From: Rallus limicola
Lineage: Eukaryota > Chordata > Aves > Gruiformes > Rallidae
DNA length: 64,000 bases
Reading direction: 5' to 3'
Assembly: GCA_022605955.1 (NCBI GenBank)
Contig: JAKCOZ010000616.1
Coordinates: 46,801 to 110,800 of the forward strand
The notes beneath the pieces are model-generated. The model searched no databases, was not told the DNA's origin, and saw nothing but the letters and a program-made list of their open reading frames with translations. The position numbers and the translations under genes were made by a program. Shown in pieces: positions 1 to 13,427 of this stretch. Position 1 is the first letter of the stretch. Each line of letters starts with the position of its first letter.

Positions 1-161
1 ATGCTAAACGTCCAGCAATAACTCCCAAAGTAAAGAAGCTAGGCATGAAAGGCATAGCTTGTCTGAAACCTCCTAACAGGACACACAAGCAGACCCTGTC
101 ACTTTGGCTCTCAGCCTTTTCCTTTGCCTGGTAAGAAGGAACATACCTGCTACCTCCTACA
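1..161. repeat. Partial satellite monomer at left edge (YL class)
   Basis: This is the 3' part of a monomer (m38 onward) cut by the window edge. It is of the ATG subtype at m82 and ends in the YL form (tacctgctacc, acag). It carries a private a-to-t change at 132, turning cctggaaag into cctggtaag. This creates a stop codon in the otherwise open forward frame and is why that frame only opens downstream. Confidence 0.95.
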
Positions 162-3100
162 GTGCTTTTCTCGGCCCTAGCAGACTGCAGTTCAAAACAT
201 GCTAAACGTCCAGCAATAACTCCCAAAGTAAAGAAGCTAGGCATGAAAGGCATAGCTTGTCTGAAACCTCCTAACAGGACACACAAGCAGACCCTGTCAC
301 TTTGGCTCTCAGCCTTTTCCTTTGCCTGGAAAGAGGGAACATGCCTGGAACCTCCTACGGTGCTTTTCTCGGCCCTAGCAGACTGCAGTTCAAAACATGC
401 TAAACGTCCAGCAATAACTCCCAAAGTAAAGAAGCTAGGACTGAAAGGCATAGCTTGTCTGAAACCTCCTAACAGGACACACAAGCAGACCCTGTCACTT
501 TGGCTCTCCGCCTTTTCCTTTGCCTGGAAAGAAGGAACATACCTGCTACCTCCTACAGTGCTTTTCTCGGCCCTAGCAGACTGCAGTTCAAAACATGCTA
601 AACGTCCAGCAATAACTCCCAAAGTAAAGAAGCTAGGCATGAAATGCATAGCTTGTCTGAAACCTCCTAACAGGACACACAAGCAGACCCTGTCACTTTG
701 GCTCTCAGCCTTTTCCTTTGCCTGGAAAGAGGGAACATGCCTGGAACCTCCTACGGTGCTTTTCTCGGCCCTAGCAGACTGCAGTTCAAAACATGCTAAA
801 CGTCCAGCAATAACTCCCAAAGTAAAGAAGCTAGGACTGAAAGGCATAGCTTGTCTGAAACCTCCTAACAGGACACACAAGCAGACCCTGTCACTTTGGC
901 TCTCAGCCTTTTCCTTTGCCTGGAAAGAGGGAACATGCCTGGAACCTCCTACGGTGCTTTTCTCGGCCCTAGCAGACTGCAGTTCAAAACATGCTAAACG
1001 TCCAGCAATAACTCCCAAAGTAAAGAAGCTAGGCATGAAAGGCATAGCTTGTCTGAAACCTCCTAACAGGACACACAAGCAGACCCTGTCACTTTGGCTC
1101 TCAGCCTTTTCCTTTGCCTGGAAAGAGGGAACATGCCTGGAACCTCCTACGGTGCTTTTCTCGGCCCTAGCAGACTGCAGTTCAAAACTTGCTAAACGTC
1201 CAGCAATAACTCCCAAAGTAAAGAAGCTAGGACTGAAAGGCATAGCTTGTCTGAAACCTCCTAACAGGACACACAAGCAGACCCTGTCACTTTGGCTCTC
1301 AGCCTTTTCCTTTGCCTGGAAAGAAGGAACATACCTGCTACCTCCTACAGTGCTTTTCTCGGCCCTAGCAGACTGCAGTTCAAAACATGCTAAACGTCCA
1401 GCAATAACTCCCAAAGTAAAGAAGCTAGGCATGAAAGGCATAGCTTGTCTGAAACCTCCTAACAGGACACACAAGCAGACCCTGTCACTTTGGCTCTCAG
1501 CCTTTTCCTTTGCCTGGAAAGAGGGAACATGCCTGGAACCTCCTACAGTGCTTTTCTCGGCCCTAGCAGACTGCAGTTCAAAACATGCTAAACGTCCAGC
1601 AATAACTCCCAAAGTAAAGAAGCTAGGCATGAAAGGCATAGCTTGTCTGAAACCTCCTAACAGGACACACAAGCAGACCCTGTCACTTTGGCTCTCAGCC
1701 TTTTCCTTTGCCTGGAAAGAGGGAACATGCCTGGAACCTCCTACGGTGCTTTTCTCGGCCCTAGCAGACTGCAGTTCAAAACATGCTAAACGTCCAGCAA
1801 TAACTCCCAAAGTAAAGAAGCTAGGACTGAAAGGCATAGCTTGTCTGAAACCTCCTAACAGGACACACAAGCAGACCCTGTCACTTTGGCTCTCAGCCTT
1901 TTCCTTTGCCTGGAAAGAGGGAACATGCCTGGAACCTCCTACGGTGCTTTTCTCGGCCCTAGCAGACTGCAGTTCAAAACATGCTAAACGTCCAGCAATA
2001 ACTCCCAAAGTAAAGAAGCTAGGCATGAAAGGCATAGCTTGTCTGAAACCTCCTAACAGGACACACAAGCAGACCCTGTCACTTTGGCTCTCAGCCTTTT
2101 CCTTTGCCTGGAAAGAGGGAACATGCCTGGAACCTCCTACGGTGCTTTTCTCGGCCCTAGCAGACTGCAGTTCAAAACATGCTAAACGTCCAGCAATAAC
2201 TCCCAAAGTAAAGAAGCTAGGACTGAAAGGCATATCTTGTCTGAAACCTCCTAACAGGACACACAAGCAGACCCTGTCACTTTGGCTCTCAGCCTTTTCC
2301 TTTGCCTGGAAAGAGGGAACATGCCTGGAACCTCCTACGGTGCTTTTCTCGGCCCTAGCAGACTGCAGTTCAAAACATGCTAAACGTCCAGCAATAACTC
2401 CCAAAGTAAAGAAGCTAGGCATGAAAGGCATAGCTTGTCTGAAACCTCCTAACAGGACACACAAGCAGACCCTGTCACTTTGGCTCTCAGCCTTTTCCTT
2501 TGCCTGGAAAGAGGGAACATGCCTGGAACCTCCTACGGTGCTTTTCTCGGCCCTAGCAGACTGCAGTTCAAAACATGCTAAACGTCCAGCAATAACTCCC
2601 AAAGTAAAGAAGCTAGGCATGAAAGGCATAGCTTGTCTGAAACCTCCTAACAGGACACACAAGCAGACCCTGTCACTTTGGCTCTCAGCCTTTTCCTTTG
2701 CCTGGAAAGAAGGAACATACCTGCTACCTCCTACAGTGCTTTTCTCGGCCCTAGCAGACTGCAGTTCAAAACATGCTAAACGTCCAGCAATAACTCCCAA
2801 AGTAAAGAAGCTAGGACTGAAAGGCATAGCTTGTCTGAAACCTCCTAACAGGACACACAAGCAGACCCTGTCACTTTGGCTCTCAGCCTTTTCCTTTGCC
2901 TGGAAAGAGGGAACATGCCTGGAACCTCCTACGGTGCTTTTCTCGGCCCTAGCAGACTGCAGTTCAAAACATGCTAAACGTCCAGCAATAACTCCCAAAG
3001 TAAAGAAGCTAGGCATGAAAGGCATAGCTTGTCTGAAACCTCCTAACAGGACACACAAGCAGACCCTGTCACTTTGGCTCTCAGCCTTTTCCTTTGCCTG

Positions 3101-4517
3101 GAAAGAAGGAACATACCTGCTACCTCCTACAGTGCTTTTCTCGGCCCTAGCAGACTGCAGTTCAAAACATGCTAAACGTCCAGCAATAACTCCCAAAGTA
3201 AAGAAGCTAGGCATGAAAGGCATAGCTTGTCTGAAACCTCCTAACAGGACACACAAGCAGACCCTGTCACTTTGGCTCTCAGCCTTTTCCTTTGCCTGGA
3301 AAGAGGGAACATGCCTGGAACCTCCTACGGTGCTTTTCTCGGCCCTAGCAGACTGCAGTTCAAAACATGCTAAACGTCCAGCAATAACTCCCAAAGTAAA
3401 GAAGCTAGGACTGAAAGGCATAGCTTGTCTGAAACCTCCTAACAGGACACACAAGCAGACCCTGTCACTTTGGCTCTCAGCCTTTTCCTTTGCCTGGAAA
3501 GAGGGAACATGCCTGGAACCTCCTACGGTGCTTTTCTCGGCCCTAGCAGACTGCAGTTCAAAACATGCTAAACGTCCAGCAATAACTCCCAAAGTAAAGA
3601 AGCTAGGCCTGAAAGGCATAGCTTGTCTGAAACCTCCTAACAGGACACACAAGCAGACCCTGTCACTTTGGCTCTCAGCCTTTTCCTTTGCCTGGAAAGA
3701 GGGAACATGCCTGGAACCTCCTACGGTGCTTTTCTCGGCCCTAGCAGACTGCAGTTCAAAACATGCTAAACGTCCAGCAATAACTGCCAAAGTAAAGAAG
3801 CTAGGACTGAAAGGCATAGCTTGTCTGAAACCTCCTAACAGGACACACAAGCAGACCCTGTCACTTTGGCTCTCAGCCTTTTCCTTTGCCTGGAAAGAGG
3901 GAACATGCCTGGAAGCTCCTACGGTGCTTTTCTCAGCCCTAGCAGACTGCAGTTCAAAACATGCTAAACGTCCAGCAATAACTCCCAAAGTAAAGAAGCT
4001 AGGACTGAAAGGCATAGCTTGTCTGAAACCTCCTAACAGGACATACAAGCAGACCCTGTCACTTTGGCTCTCAGCCTTTTCCTTTGCCTGGAAAGAGGGA
4101 ACATGCCTGGAACCTCCTACGGTGCTTTTCTCGGCCCTAGCAGACTGCAGTTCAAAACATGCTAAACGTCCAGCAATAACTCCCAAAGTAAAGAAGCTAG
4201 GACTGAAAGGCATAGCTTGTCTGAAACCTCCTAACAGGACACACAAGCAGACCCTGTCACTTTGGCTCTCAGCCTTTTCCTTTGCCTGGAAAGAGGGAAC
4301 ATGCCTGGAACCTCCTACGGTGCTTTTCTCGGCCCTAGCAGACTGCAGTTCAAAACTTGCTAAACGTCCAGCAATAACTCCCAAAGTATAGAAGCTAGGA
4401 CTGAAAGGCATAGCTTGTCTGAAACCTCCTAACAGGACACACAAGCAGACCCTGTCACTTTGGCTCTCAGCCTTTTCCTTTGCCTGGAAAGAAGGAACAT
4501 ACCTGCTACCTCCTACA
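162..4517. repeat. Satellite segment of 22 monomers, mixed M/L subtypes, ending in the first 'stop A' haplotype
   Basis: There are 22 exact 198-bp monomers. The m81-m82 dinucleotide alternates irregularly between 'ca' (ATG, M subtype) and 'ac' (CTG, L subtype). YL-class ends occur at monomers 2, 6, 13 and 15 of the segment. Private or rare variants include gaaatgc (g to t at m88) near 644, actgcc near 3786, tctcagccc at 3935 (CpG loss) and catacaag near 4044. The last monomer (4320-4517) carries the linked pair cttgct (m38) and gtatag (m70), which puts TAG at 4389-4391. That haplotype recurs at 18640, 40816 and 60418. No gene is seen here. Confidence 0.93.
313..336. other. Conserved inverted repeat (potential hairpin) present in every monomer; first clean copy shown
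   Basis: At m152-m175, ccttttcc is followed by a 7-base loop (tttgcct) and then ggaaa, an unpaired g, and agg. This can form an 8-bp stem with one bulge. YL monomers keep the inner TTTCC/GGAAA core but have gaagg instead of gaggg, giving a 2-base bulge. The gcatgg variant changes only the loop. The stop C haplotype (cctgaaaag) loses one G of the core but gains an alternative cttttc/gaaaag pairing. Function is not shown. Short dyads have been discussed as a feature of centromeric satellites that lack a CENP-B box. Confidence 0.5.
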
Positions 4518-7500
4518 GTGCTTTTCTCGGCCCTAGCAGACTGCAGTTCAAAACATGCTAAACGTCCAGCAATAACTCCCAAAGTAAAGAAGCTAGGACT
4601 GAAAGGCATAGCTTGTCTGAAACCTCCTAACAGGACACACAAACAGACCCTGTCACTTTGGCTCTCAGCCTTTTCCTTTGCCTGGAAAGAGGGAACATGC
4701 CTGGAACCTCCTACGGTGCTTTTCTCGGCCCTAGCAGACTGCAGTTCAAAACATGCTAAACGTCCAGCAATAACTCTCAAAGTAAAGAAGCTAGGCATGA
4801 AAGGCATAGCTTGTCTGAAACCTCCTAACAGGACACACAAGCAGACCCTGTCACTTTGGCTCTCAGCCTTTTCCTTTGCCTGGAAAGAAGGAACATACCT
4901 GCTACCTCCTACAGTGCTTTTCTCGGCCCTAGAAGACTGCAGTTCAAAACATGCTAAACGTCCAGCAATAACTCCCAAAGTAAAGAAGCTAGGACTGAAA
5001 GGCATAGCTTGTCTGAAACCTCCTAACAGGACACACAAGCAGACCCTGTCACTTTGGCTCTCAGCCTTTTCCTTTGCCTGGAAAGAGGGAACATGCCTGG
5101 AACCTCCTACGGTGCTTTTCTCGGCCCTAGCAGACTGCAGTTCAAAACATGCTAAACGTCCAGCAATAACTCCCAAAGTAAAGAAGCTAGGACTGAAAGG
5201 CATAGCTTGTCTGAAACCTCCTAACAGGACACACAAGCAGACCCTGTCACTTTGGCTCTCAGCCTTTTCCTTTGCCTGGAAAGAGGGAACATACCTGCTA
5301 CCTCCTACAGTGCTTTTCTCGGCCCTAGCAGACTGCAGTTCAAAACATGCTAAACGTCCAGCAATAACTCCCAAAGTCAAGAAGCTAGGACTGAAAGGCA
5401 TAGCTTGTCTGAAACCTCCTAACAGGACACACAAGCAGACCCTGTCACTTTGGCTCTCAGCCTTTTCCTTTGCCTGGAAAGAGGGAACATGCCTGGAACC
5501 TCCTACGGTGCTTTTCTCGGCCCTAGCAGACTGCAGTTCAAAACATGCTAAACGTCCAGCAATAACTCCCAAAGTAAAGAAGCTAGGCATGAAAGGCATA
5601 GCTTGTCTGAAACCTCCTAACAGGACACACAAGCAGACCCTGTCACTTTGGCTCTCAGTCTTTTCCTTTGCCTGGAAAGAGGGAACATGCCTGGAAGCTC
5701 CTACGGTGCTTTTCTCGGCCCTAGCAGACTGCAGTTCAAAACATGCTAAACGTCCAGCAATAACTCCCAAAGTAAAGAAGCTAGGACTGAAAGGCATAGC
5801 TTGTCTGAAACCTCCTAACAGGACACACAAGCAGACCCTGTCACTTTGGCTCTCAGCCTTTTCCTTTGCCTGGAAAGAAGGAACATACCTGCTACCTCCT
5901 ACAGTGCTTTTCTCGGCCCTAGCAGACTGCAGTTCAAAACATGCTAAACGTCCAGCAATAACTCCCAAAGTAAAGAAGCTAGGCATGAAAGGCATAGCTT
6001 GTCTGAAACCTTATAACAGGACACACAAGCAGACCCTGTCACTTTGGCTCTCAGCCTTTTCCTTTGCCTGGAAAGAGGGAACATGCCTGGAACCTCCTAC
6101 GGTGCTTTTCTCGGCCCTAGCAGACTGCAGTTCAAAACATGCTAAACGTCCAGCAATAACTCCCAAAGTAAAGAAGCTAGGCATGAAAGGCATAGCTTGT
6201 CTGAAACCTCCTAACAGGACACACAAGCAGACCCTGTCACTTTGGCTCTCAGCCTTTTCCTTTGCCTGGAAAGAGGGAACATGCCTGGAACCTCCTACGG
6301 TGCTTTTCTCGGCCCTAGCAGACTGCAGTTCAAAACATGCTAAACGTCCAGCAATAACTCCCAAAGTAAAGAAGCTAGGACTGAAAGGCATAGCTTGTCT
6401 GAAACCTCCTAACAGGACACACAAGCAGACCCTGTCACTTTGGCTCTCAGCCTTTTCCTTTGCCTGGAAAGAGGGAACATGCCTGGAACCTCCTACGGTG
6501 CTTTTCTCGGCCCTAGCAGACTGCAGTTCAAAACATGCTAAACGTCCAGCAATAACTCCCAAAGTAAAGAAGCTAGGACTGAAAGGCATAGCTTGTCTGA
6601 AACCTCCTAACAGGACACACAAGCAGACCCTGTCACTTTGGCTCTCAGCCTTTTCCTTTGCCTGGAAAGAGGGAACATGCCTGGAACCTCCTACAGTGCT
6701 TTTCTCGGCCCTAGCAGACTGCAGTTCAAAACATGCTAAACGTCCAGCAATAACTCCCAAAGTAAAGAAGCTAGGACTGAAAGGCATAGCTTGTCTGAAA
6801 CCTCCTAACAGGACACACAAGCAGACCCTGTCACTTTGGCTCTCAGCCTTTTCCTTTGCCTGGAAAGAGGGAACATGCCTGGAACCTCCTACGGTGCTTT
6901 TCTCGGCCCTAGCAGACTGCAGTTCAAAACATGCTAAACGTCCAGCAATAACTCCCAAAGTAAAGAAGCTAGGCATGAAAGTCATAGCTTGTCTGAAACC
7001 TCCTAACAGGACACACAAGCAGACCCTGTCACTTTGGCTCTCAGCCTTTTCCTTTGCCTGGAAAGAGGGAACATGCCTGGAACCTCCTACGGTGCTTTTC
7101 TCGGCCCTAGCAGACTGCAGTTCAAAACATGCTAAACGTCCAGCAATAACTCCCAAAGTAAAGAAGCTAGGACTGAAAGGCATAGCTTGTCTGAAACCTC
7201 CTAACAGGACACACAAGCAGACCCTGTCACTTTGGCTCTCAGCCTTTTCCTTTGCCTGGAAAGAAGGAACATACCTGCTACCTCCTACGGTGCTTTTCTT
7301 GGCCCTAGCAGACTGCAGTTCAAAACATGCTAAACGTCCAGCAATAACTCCCAAAGTAAAGAAGCTAGGCATGAAAGGCATAGCTTGTCTGAAACCTCCT
7401 AACAGGACACACAAGCAGACCCTGTCACTTTGGCTTTCAGCCTTTTCCTTTGCCTGGAAAGAGGGAACATGCCTGGAACCTCCTACGGTGCTTTTCTCGG

Positions 7501-10500
7501 CCCTAGCAGACTGCAGTTCAAAACATGCTAAACGTCCAGCAATAACTCCCAAAGTAAAGAAGCTAGGCATGAAAGGCATAGCTTGTCTGAAACCTCCTAA
7601 CAGGACACACAAGCAGACCCTGTCACTTTGGCTCTCAGCCTTTTCCTTTGCCTGGAAAGAGGGAACATGCCTGGAACCTCCTACGGTGCTTTTCTCAGCC
7701 CTAGCAGACTGCAGTTCAAAACATGCTAAACGTCCAGCAATAACTCCCAAAGTAAAGAAGCTAGGCATGAAAGGCATAGCTTGTCTGAAACCTCCTAACA
7801 GGACACACAAGCAGACCCTGTCACTTTGGCTCTCAGCCTTTTCCTTTGCATGGAAAGAGGGAACATGCCTGGAACCTCCTACGGTGCTTTTCTCGGCCCT
7901 AGCAGACTGCAGTTCAAAACATGCTAAACGTCCAGCAATAACTCCCAAAGTAAAGAAGCTAGGACTGAAAGGAATAGCTTGTCTGAAACCTCCTAACAGG
8001 ACACACAAGCAGACCCTGTCACTTTGGCTCTCAGCCTTTTCCTTTGCCTGGAAAGAGGGAACATGCCTGGAACCTCCTACGGTGCTTTTCTCGGCCCTAG
8101 CAGACTGCAGTTCAAAACATGCTAAACGTCCAGCAATAACTCCCAAAGTAAAGAAGCTAGGACTGAAAGGCATAGCTTGTCTGAAACCTCCTAACAGGAC
8201 ACACAAGCAGACCCTGTCACTTTGGCTCTCAGCCTTTTCCTTTGCCTGGAAAGAAGGAACATACCTGCTACCTCCTACAGTGCTTTTCTCGGCCCTAGCA
8301 GACTGCAGTTCAAAACATGCTAAACGTCCAGCAATAACTCCCAAAGTAAAGAAGCTAGGCATGAAAGGCATAGCTTGTCTGAAACCTCCTAACAGGACAC
8401 ACAAGCAGACCCTGTCACTTTGGCTCTCAGCCTTTTCCTTTGCCTGGAAAGAGGGAACATGCCTGGAACCTCCTACGGTGCTTTTCTCGGCCCTAGCAGA
8501 CTGCAGTTCAAAACATGCTAAACGTCCAGCAATAACTCCCAAAGTAAAGAAGCTAGGCATGAAAGGCATAGCTTGTCTGAAACCTCCTAACAGGACACAC
8601 AAGCAGACCCTGTCACTTTGGCTCTCAGCCTTTTCCTTTGCCTGGAAAGAGGGAACATGCCTGGAACCTCCTACGGTGCTTTTCTTGGCCCTAGCAGACT
8701 GCAGTTCAAAACATGCTAAACGTCCAGCAATAACTCCCAAAGTAAAGAAGCTAGGACTGAAAGGCATAGCTTGTCTGAAACCTCCTAACAGGACACACAA
8801 GCAGACCCTGTCACTTTGGCTCTCAGCCTTTTCCTTTGCATGGAAAGAGGGAACATGCCTGGAACCTCCTACAGTGCTTTTCTCGGCCCTAGCAGACTGC
8901 AGTTCAAAACATGCTAAACGTCCAGCAATAACTCCCAAAGTAAAGAAGCTAGGACTGAAAGGCATAGCTTGTCTGAAACCTCCTAACAGGACACACAAGC
9001 AGACCCTGTCACTTTGGCTCTCAGCCTTTTCCTTTGCCTGGAAAGAGGGAACATGCCTGGAACCTCCTACGGTGCTTTTCTCGGCCCTAGCAGACTGCAG
9101 TTCAAAACATGCTAAACGTCCAGCAATAACTCCCAAAGTAAAGAAGCTAGGACTGAAAGGCATAGCTTGTCTGAAACCTCCTAACAGGACACACAAGCAG
9201 ACCCTGTCACTTTGGCTCTCAGCCTTTTCCTTTGCCTGGAAAGAAGGAACATACCTGCTACCTCCTACAGTGCTTTTCTCGGCCCTAGCAGACTGCAGTT
9301 CAAAACATGCTAAACGTCCAGCAATAACTCCCAAAGTAAAGAAGCTAGGCATGAAAGGCATAGCTTGTCTGAAACCTCCTAACAGGACACACAAGCAGAC
9401 CCTGTCACTTTGGCTCTCCGCCTTTTCCTTTGCCTGGAAAGAAGGAACATACCTGCTACCTCCTACAGTGCTTTTCTCGGCCCTAGAAGACTGCAGTTCA
9501 AAACATGCTAAACGTCCAGCAATAACTCCCAAAGTAAAGAAGCTAGGACTGAAAGGCATAGCTTGTCTGAAACCTCCTAACAGGACACACAAGCAGACCC
9601 TGTCACTTTGGCTCTCAGCCTTTTCCTTTGCCTGGAAAGAGGGAACATGCCTGGAACCTCCTACGGTGCTTTTCTCGGCCCTAGCAGACTGCAGTTCAAA
9701 ACATGCTAAACGTCCAGCAATAACTCCCAAAGTAAAGAAGCTAGGCATGAAAGGCATAGCTTGTCTGAAACCTCCTAACAGGACACACAAGCAGACCCTG
9801 TCACTTTGGCTCTCAGCCTTTTCCTTTGCATGGAAAGAGGGAACATACCTGCTACCTCCTACAGTGCTTTTCTCGGCCCTAGCAGACTGCAGTTCAAAAC
9901 ATGCTAAACGTCCAGCAATAACTCCCAAAGTAAAGAAGCTAGGACTGAAATGCATAGCTTGTCTGAAACCTCCTAACAGGACACACAAGCAGACCCTGTC
10001 ACTTTGGCTCTCAGCCTTTTCCTTTGCCTGGAAAGAGGGAACATGCCTGGAACCTCCTACGGTGCTTTTCTCGGCCCTAGCAGACTGCAGTTCAAAACAT
10101 GCTAAACGTCCAGCAATAACTCCCAAAGTAAAGAAGCTAGGCATGAAAGGCATAGCTTGTCTGAAACCTCCTAACAGGACACACAAGCAGACCCTGTCAC
10201 TTTGGCTCTCAGCCTTTTCCTTTGCCTGGAAAGAGGGAACATGCCTGGAACCTCCTACGGTGCTTTTCTCGGCCCTAGCAGACTGCAGTTCAAAACATGC
10301 TAAACGTCCAGCAATAACTCCCAAAGTAAAGAAGCTAGGCATGAAAGGCATAGCTTGTCTGAAACCTCCTAACAGGACACACAAGCAGACCCTGTCACTT
10401 TGGCTCTCAGTCTTTTCCTTTGCATGGAAAGAGGGAACATGCCTGGAACCTCCTACGGTGCTTTTCTCGGCCCTAGCAGACTGCAGTTCAAAACATGCTA

Positions 10501-10940
10501 AACGTCCAGCAATAACTCCCAAAGTAAAGAAGCTAGGACTGAAAGGCATAGCTTGTCTGAAACCTCCTAACAGGACACACAAGCAGACCCTGTCACTTTG
10601 GCTCTCAGCCTTTTCCTTTGCCTGGAAAGAAGGAACATACCTGCTACCTCCTACAGTGCTTTTCTCGGCCCTAGCAGACTGCAGTTCAAAACATGCTAAA
10701 CGTCCAGCAATAACTCCCAAAGTAAAGAAGCTAGGCATGAAAGGCATAGCTTGTCTGAAACCTTATAACAGGACACACAAGCAGACCCTGTCACTTTGGC
10801 TCTCAGCCTTTTCCTTTGCCTGGAAAGAGGGAACATGCCTGGAACCTCCTACGGTGCTTTTCTCGGCCCTAGCAGACTGCATTTCAAAACATGCTAAACG
10901 TCCAGCAATAACTCCCAAAGTAAAGAAGCTAGGCATGAAA
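4518..10940. repeat. Diverged higher-order repeat of about 23-24 monomers (4.55-4.75 kb), about 1.3 copies
   Basis: Rare variants recur in the same order at a spacing of 23 or 24 monomers. ccctagaaga occurs at 4933 and 9487 (4,554 bp = 23 x 198). The m152 change giving ctcagtc lies near 5659 and 10411. The double change ccttataac lies near 6011 and 10763 (4,752 bp = 24 x 198). The one-monomer difference between landmark pairs implies an insertion or loss of a single monomer after duplication. Between landmarks the two copies differ at several diagnostic sites, so this is an older duplication than the 5.94-kb one further right. CpG-decay variants cttgg lie at 7300 and 8686. Confidence 0.82.
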
Positions 10941-13427
10941 GGCATAGCTTGTCTGAAACCTCCTAACAGGACACACAAGCAGACCCTGTCACTTTGGCTC
11001 TCAGCCTTTTCCTTTGCCTGGAAAGAGGGAACATGCCTGGAACCTCCTACGGTGCTTTTCTCGGCCCTAGCAGACTGCAGTTCAAAACATGCTAAACGTC
11101 CAGCAATAACTCCCAAAGTAAAGAAGCTAGGAGTGAAAGGCATAGCTTGTCTGAAACCTCCTAACAGGACACACAAGCAGACCCTGTCACTTTGGCTCTC
11201 AGCCTTTTCCTTTGCCTGGAAAGAGGGAACATGCCTGGAAGCTCCTACGGTGCTTTTCTCGGCCCTAGCAGACTGCAGTTCAAAACATGCTAAACGTCCA
11301 GCAATAACTCCCAAAGTAAAGAAGCTAGGACTGAAAGGCATAGCTTGTCTGAAACCTCCTAACAGGACACACAAGCAGACCCTGTCACTTTGGCTCTCAG
11401 GCTTTTCCTTTGCCTGGAAAGAAGGAACATACCTGCTACCTCCTACAGTGCTTTTCTCGGCCCTAGCAGACTGCAGTTCAAAACATGCTAAACGTCCAGC
11501 AATAACTCCCAAAGTAAAGAAGCTAGGACTGAAAGGCATAGCTTGTCTGAAACCTCCTAACAGGACACACAAGCAGACCCTGTCACTTTGGCTCTCAGCC
11601 TTTTCCTTTGCCTGGAAAGAGGGAACATGCCTGGAACCTCCTACGGTGCTTTTCTCGGCCCTAGCAGACTGCAGTTCAAAACATGCTAAACGTCCAGCAA
11701 TAACTCCCAAAGTAAAGAAGCTAGGCATGAAAGGCATAGCTTGTCTGAAACCTCCTAACAGGACACACAAGCAGACCCTGTCACTTTGGCTCTCAGCCTT
11801 TTCCTTTGCCTGGAAAGAAGGAACATACCTGCTACCTCCTACAGTGCTTTTCTCGGCCCTAGCAGACTGCAGTTCAAAACATGCTAAACGTCCAGCAATA
11901 ACTCCCAAAGTAAAGAAGCAAGGACTGAAAGGCATAGCTTGTCTGAAACCTCCTAACAGGACACACAAGCAGACCCTGTCACTTTGGCTCTCAGCCTTTT
12001 CCTTTGCCTGGAAAGAGGGAACATGCCTGGAACCTCCTACGGTGCTTTTCTCGGCCCTAGCAGACTGCAGTTCAAAACATGCTAAACGTCCAGCAATAAC
12101 TCCCAAAGTAAAGAAGCTAGGCATGAAAGGCATAGCTTGTCTGAAACCTCCTAACAGGACACACAAGCAGACCCTGTCACTTTGGCTCTCAGCCTTTTCC
12201 TTTGCCTGGAAAGAGGGAACATGCCTGGAACCTCCTACGGTGCTTTTCTCGGCCCTAGCAGACTGCAGTTCAAAACATGCTAAACGTCCAGCAATAACTC
12301 CCAAAGTAAAGAAGCTAGGACTGAAAGGCATAGCTTGTCTGAAACCTCCTAACAGGACACACAAGCAGACCCTGTCACTTTGGCTCTCAGCCTTTTCCTT
12401 TGCCTGGAAAGAGGGAACATGCCTGGAACCTCCTACGGTGCTTTTCTCGGCCCTAGCAGACTGCAGTTCAAAACATGCTAAACGTCCAGCAATAACTCCC
12501 AAAGTAAAGAAGCTAGGCATGAAAGGCATAGCTTGTCTGAAACCTCCTAACAGGACACACAAGCAGACCCTGTCACTTTGGCTTTCAGCCTTTTCCTTTG
12601 CCTGGAAAGAGGGAACATGCCTGGAACCTCCTACGGTGCTTTTCTCGGCCCTAGCAGACTGCAGTTCAAAACATGCTAAACGTCCAGCAATAACTCCCAA
12701 AGTAAAGAAGCTAGGACTGAAAGGCATAGCTTGTCTGAAACCTCCTAACAGGACACACAAGCAGACCCTGTCACTTTGGCTCTCAGCCTTTTCCTTTGCC
12801 TGGAAAGAGGGAACATGCCTGGAACTTCCTACGGTGCTTTTCTCGGCCCTAGCAGACTGCAGTTCAAAACATGCTAAACGTCCAGCAATAACTCCCAAAG
12901 TAAAGAAGCTAGGACTGAAAGGCATAGCTTGTCTGAAACCTCCTAACAGGACACACAAGCAGACCCTGTCACTTTGGCTCTCAGCCTTTTCCTTTGCCTG
13001 GAAAGAGGGAACATGCCTGGAACCTCCTACGGTGCTTTTATCGGCCCTAGCAGACTGCAGTTCAAAACATGCTAAACGTCCAGCAATAACTCCCAAAGTA
13101 AAGAAGCTAGGACTGAAAGGCATAGCTTGTCTGAAACCTCCTAACAGGACACACAAGCAGACCCTGTCACTTTGGCTCTCAGCCTTTTCCTTTGCCTGGA
13201 AAGAGGGAACATGCCTGGAACCTCCTACGGTGCTTTTCTCGGCCCTAGCAGACTGCAGTTCAAAACATGCTAAACGTCCAGCAATAACTCCCAAAGTAAA
13301 GAAGCTAGGAGTGAAAGGCATAGCTTGTCTGAAACCTCCTAACAGGACACACAAGCAGACCCTGTCACTTTGGCTCTCAGCCTTTTCCTTTGCCTGGAAA
13401 GAGGGAACATGCCTAGAAGCTCCTACG
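10941..13427. repeat. Satellite segment with the ctcaggc and gagtg variants, related to 27.6-29.1 kb
   Basis: This stretch joins the 23/24-mer segment to the first superblock. It carries gagtgaaagg (V subtype at m82) with a gaagct end near 11133-11240, and the rare c-to-g at m152 (ctcaggc) at 11401 followed by a YL end. The same rare base recurs at 28424. Allowing for the two deletions, the distance is 86 exact monomers, and the next three monomers are of matching classes. A second gagtg/gaagct pair occurs near 13311-13420, just before the stop B monomer. No gene is seen. Confidence 0.85.

Noticed and set aside
184..191. The palindrome actgcagt as an operator or regulatory site
   Set aside because: It is one 8-bp palindrome per monomer with no gene to regulate. 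It is more useful as a PstI site predicting a 198-bp ladder, lost for example in the monomer with actgcattt at 10882.
190..198. Pol III B-box-like motif gttcaaaac (fits GWTCRANNC) in each monomer, suggesting a tRNA or SINE origin
   Set aside because: A chance match to this degenerate 9-mer in 198 bp on two strands is about 10% by my estimate. I found no matching A box at the right distance and no cloverleaf.
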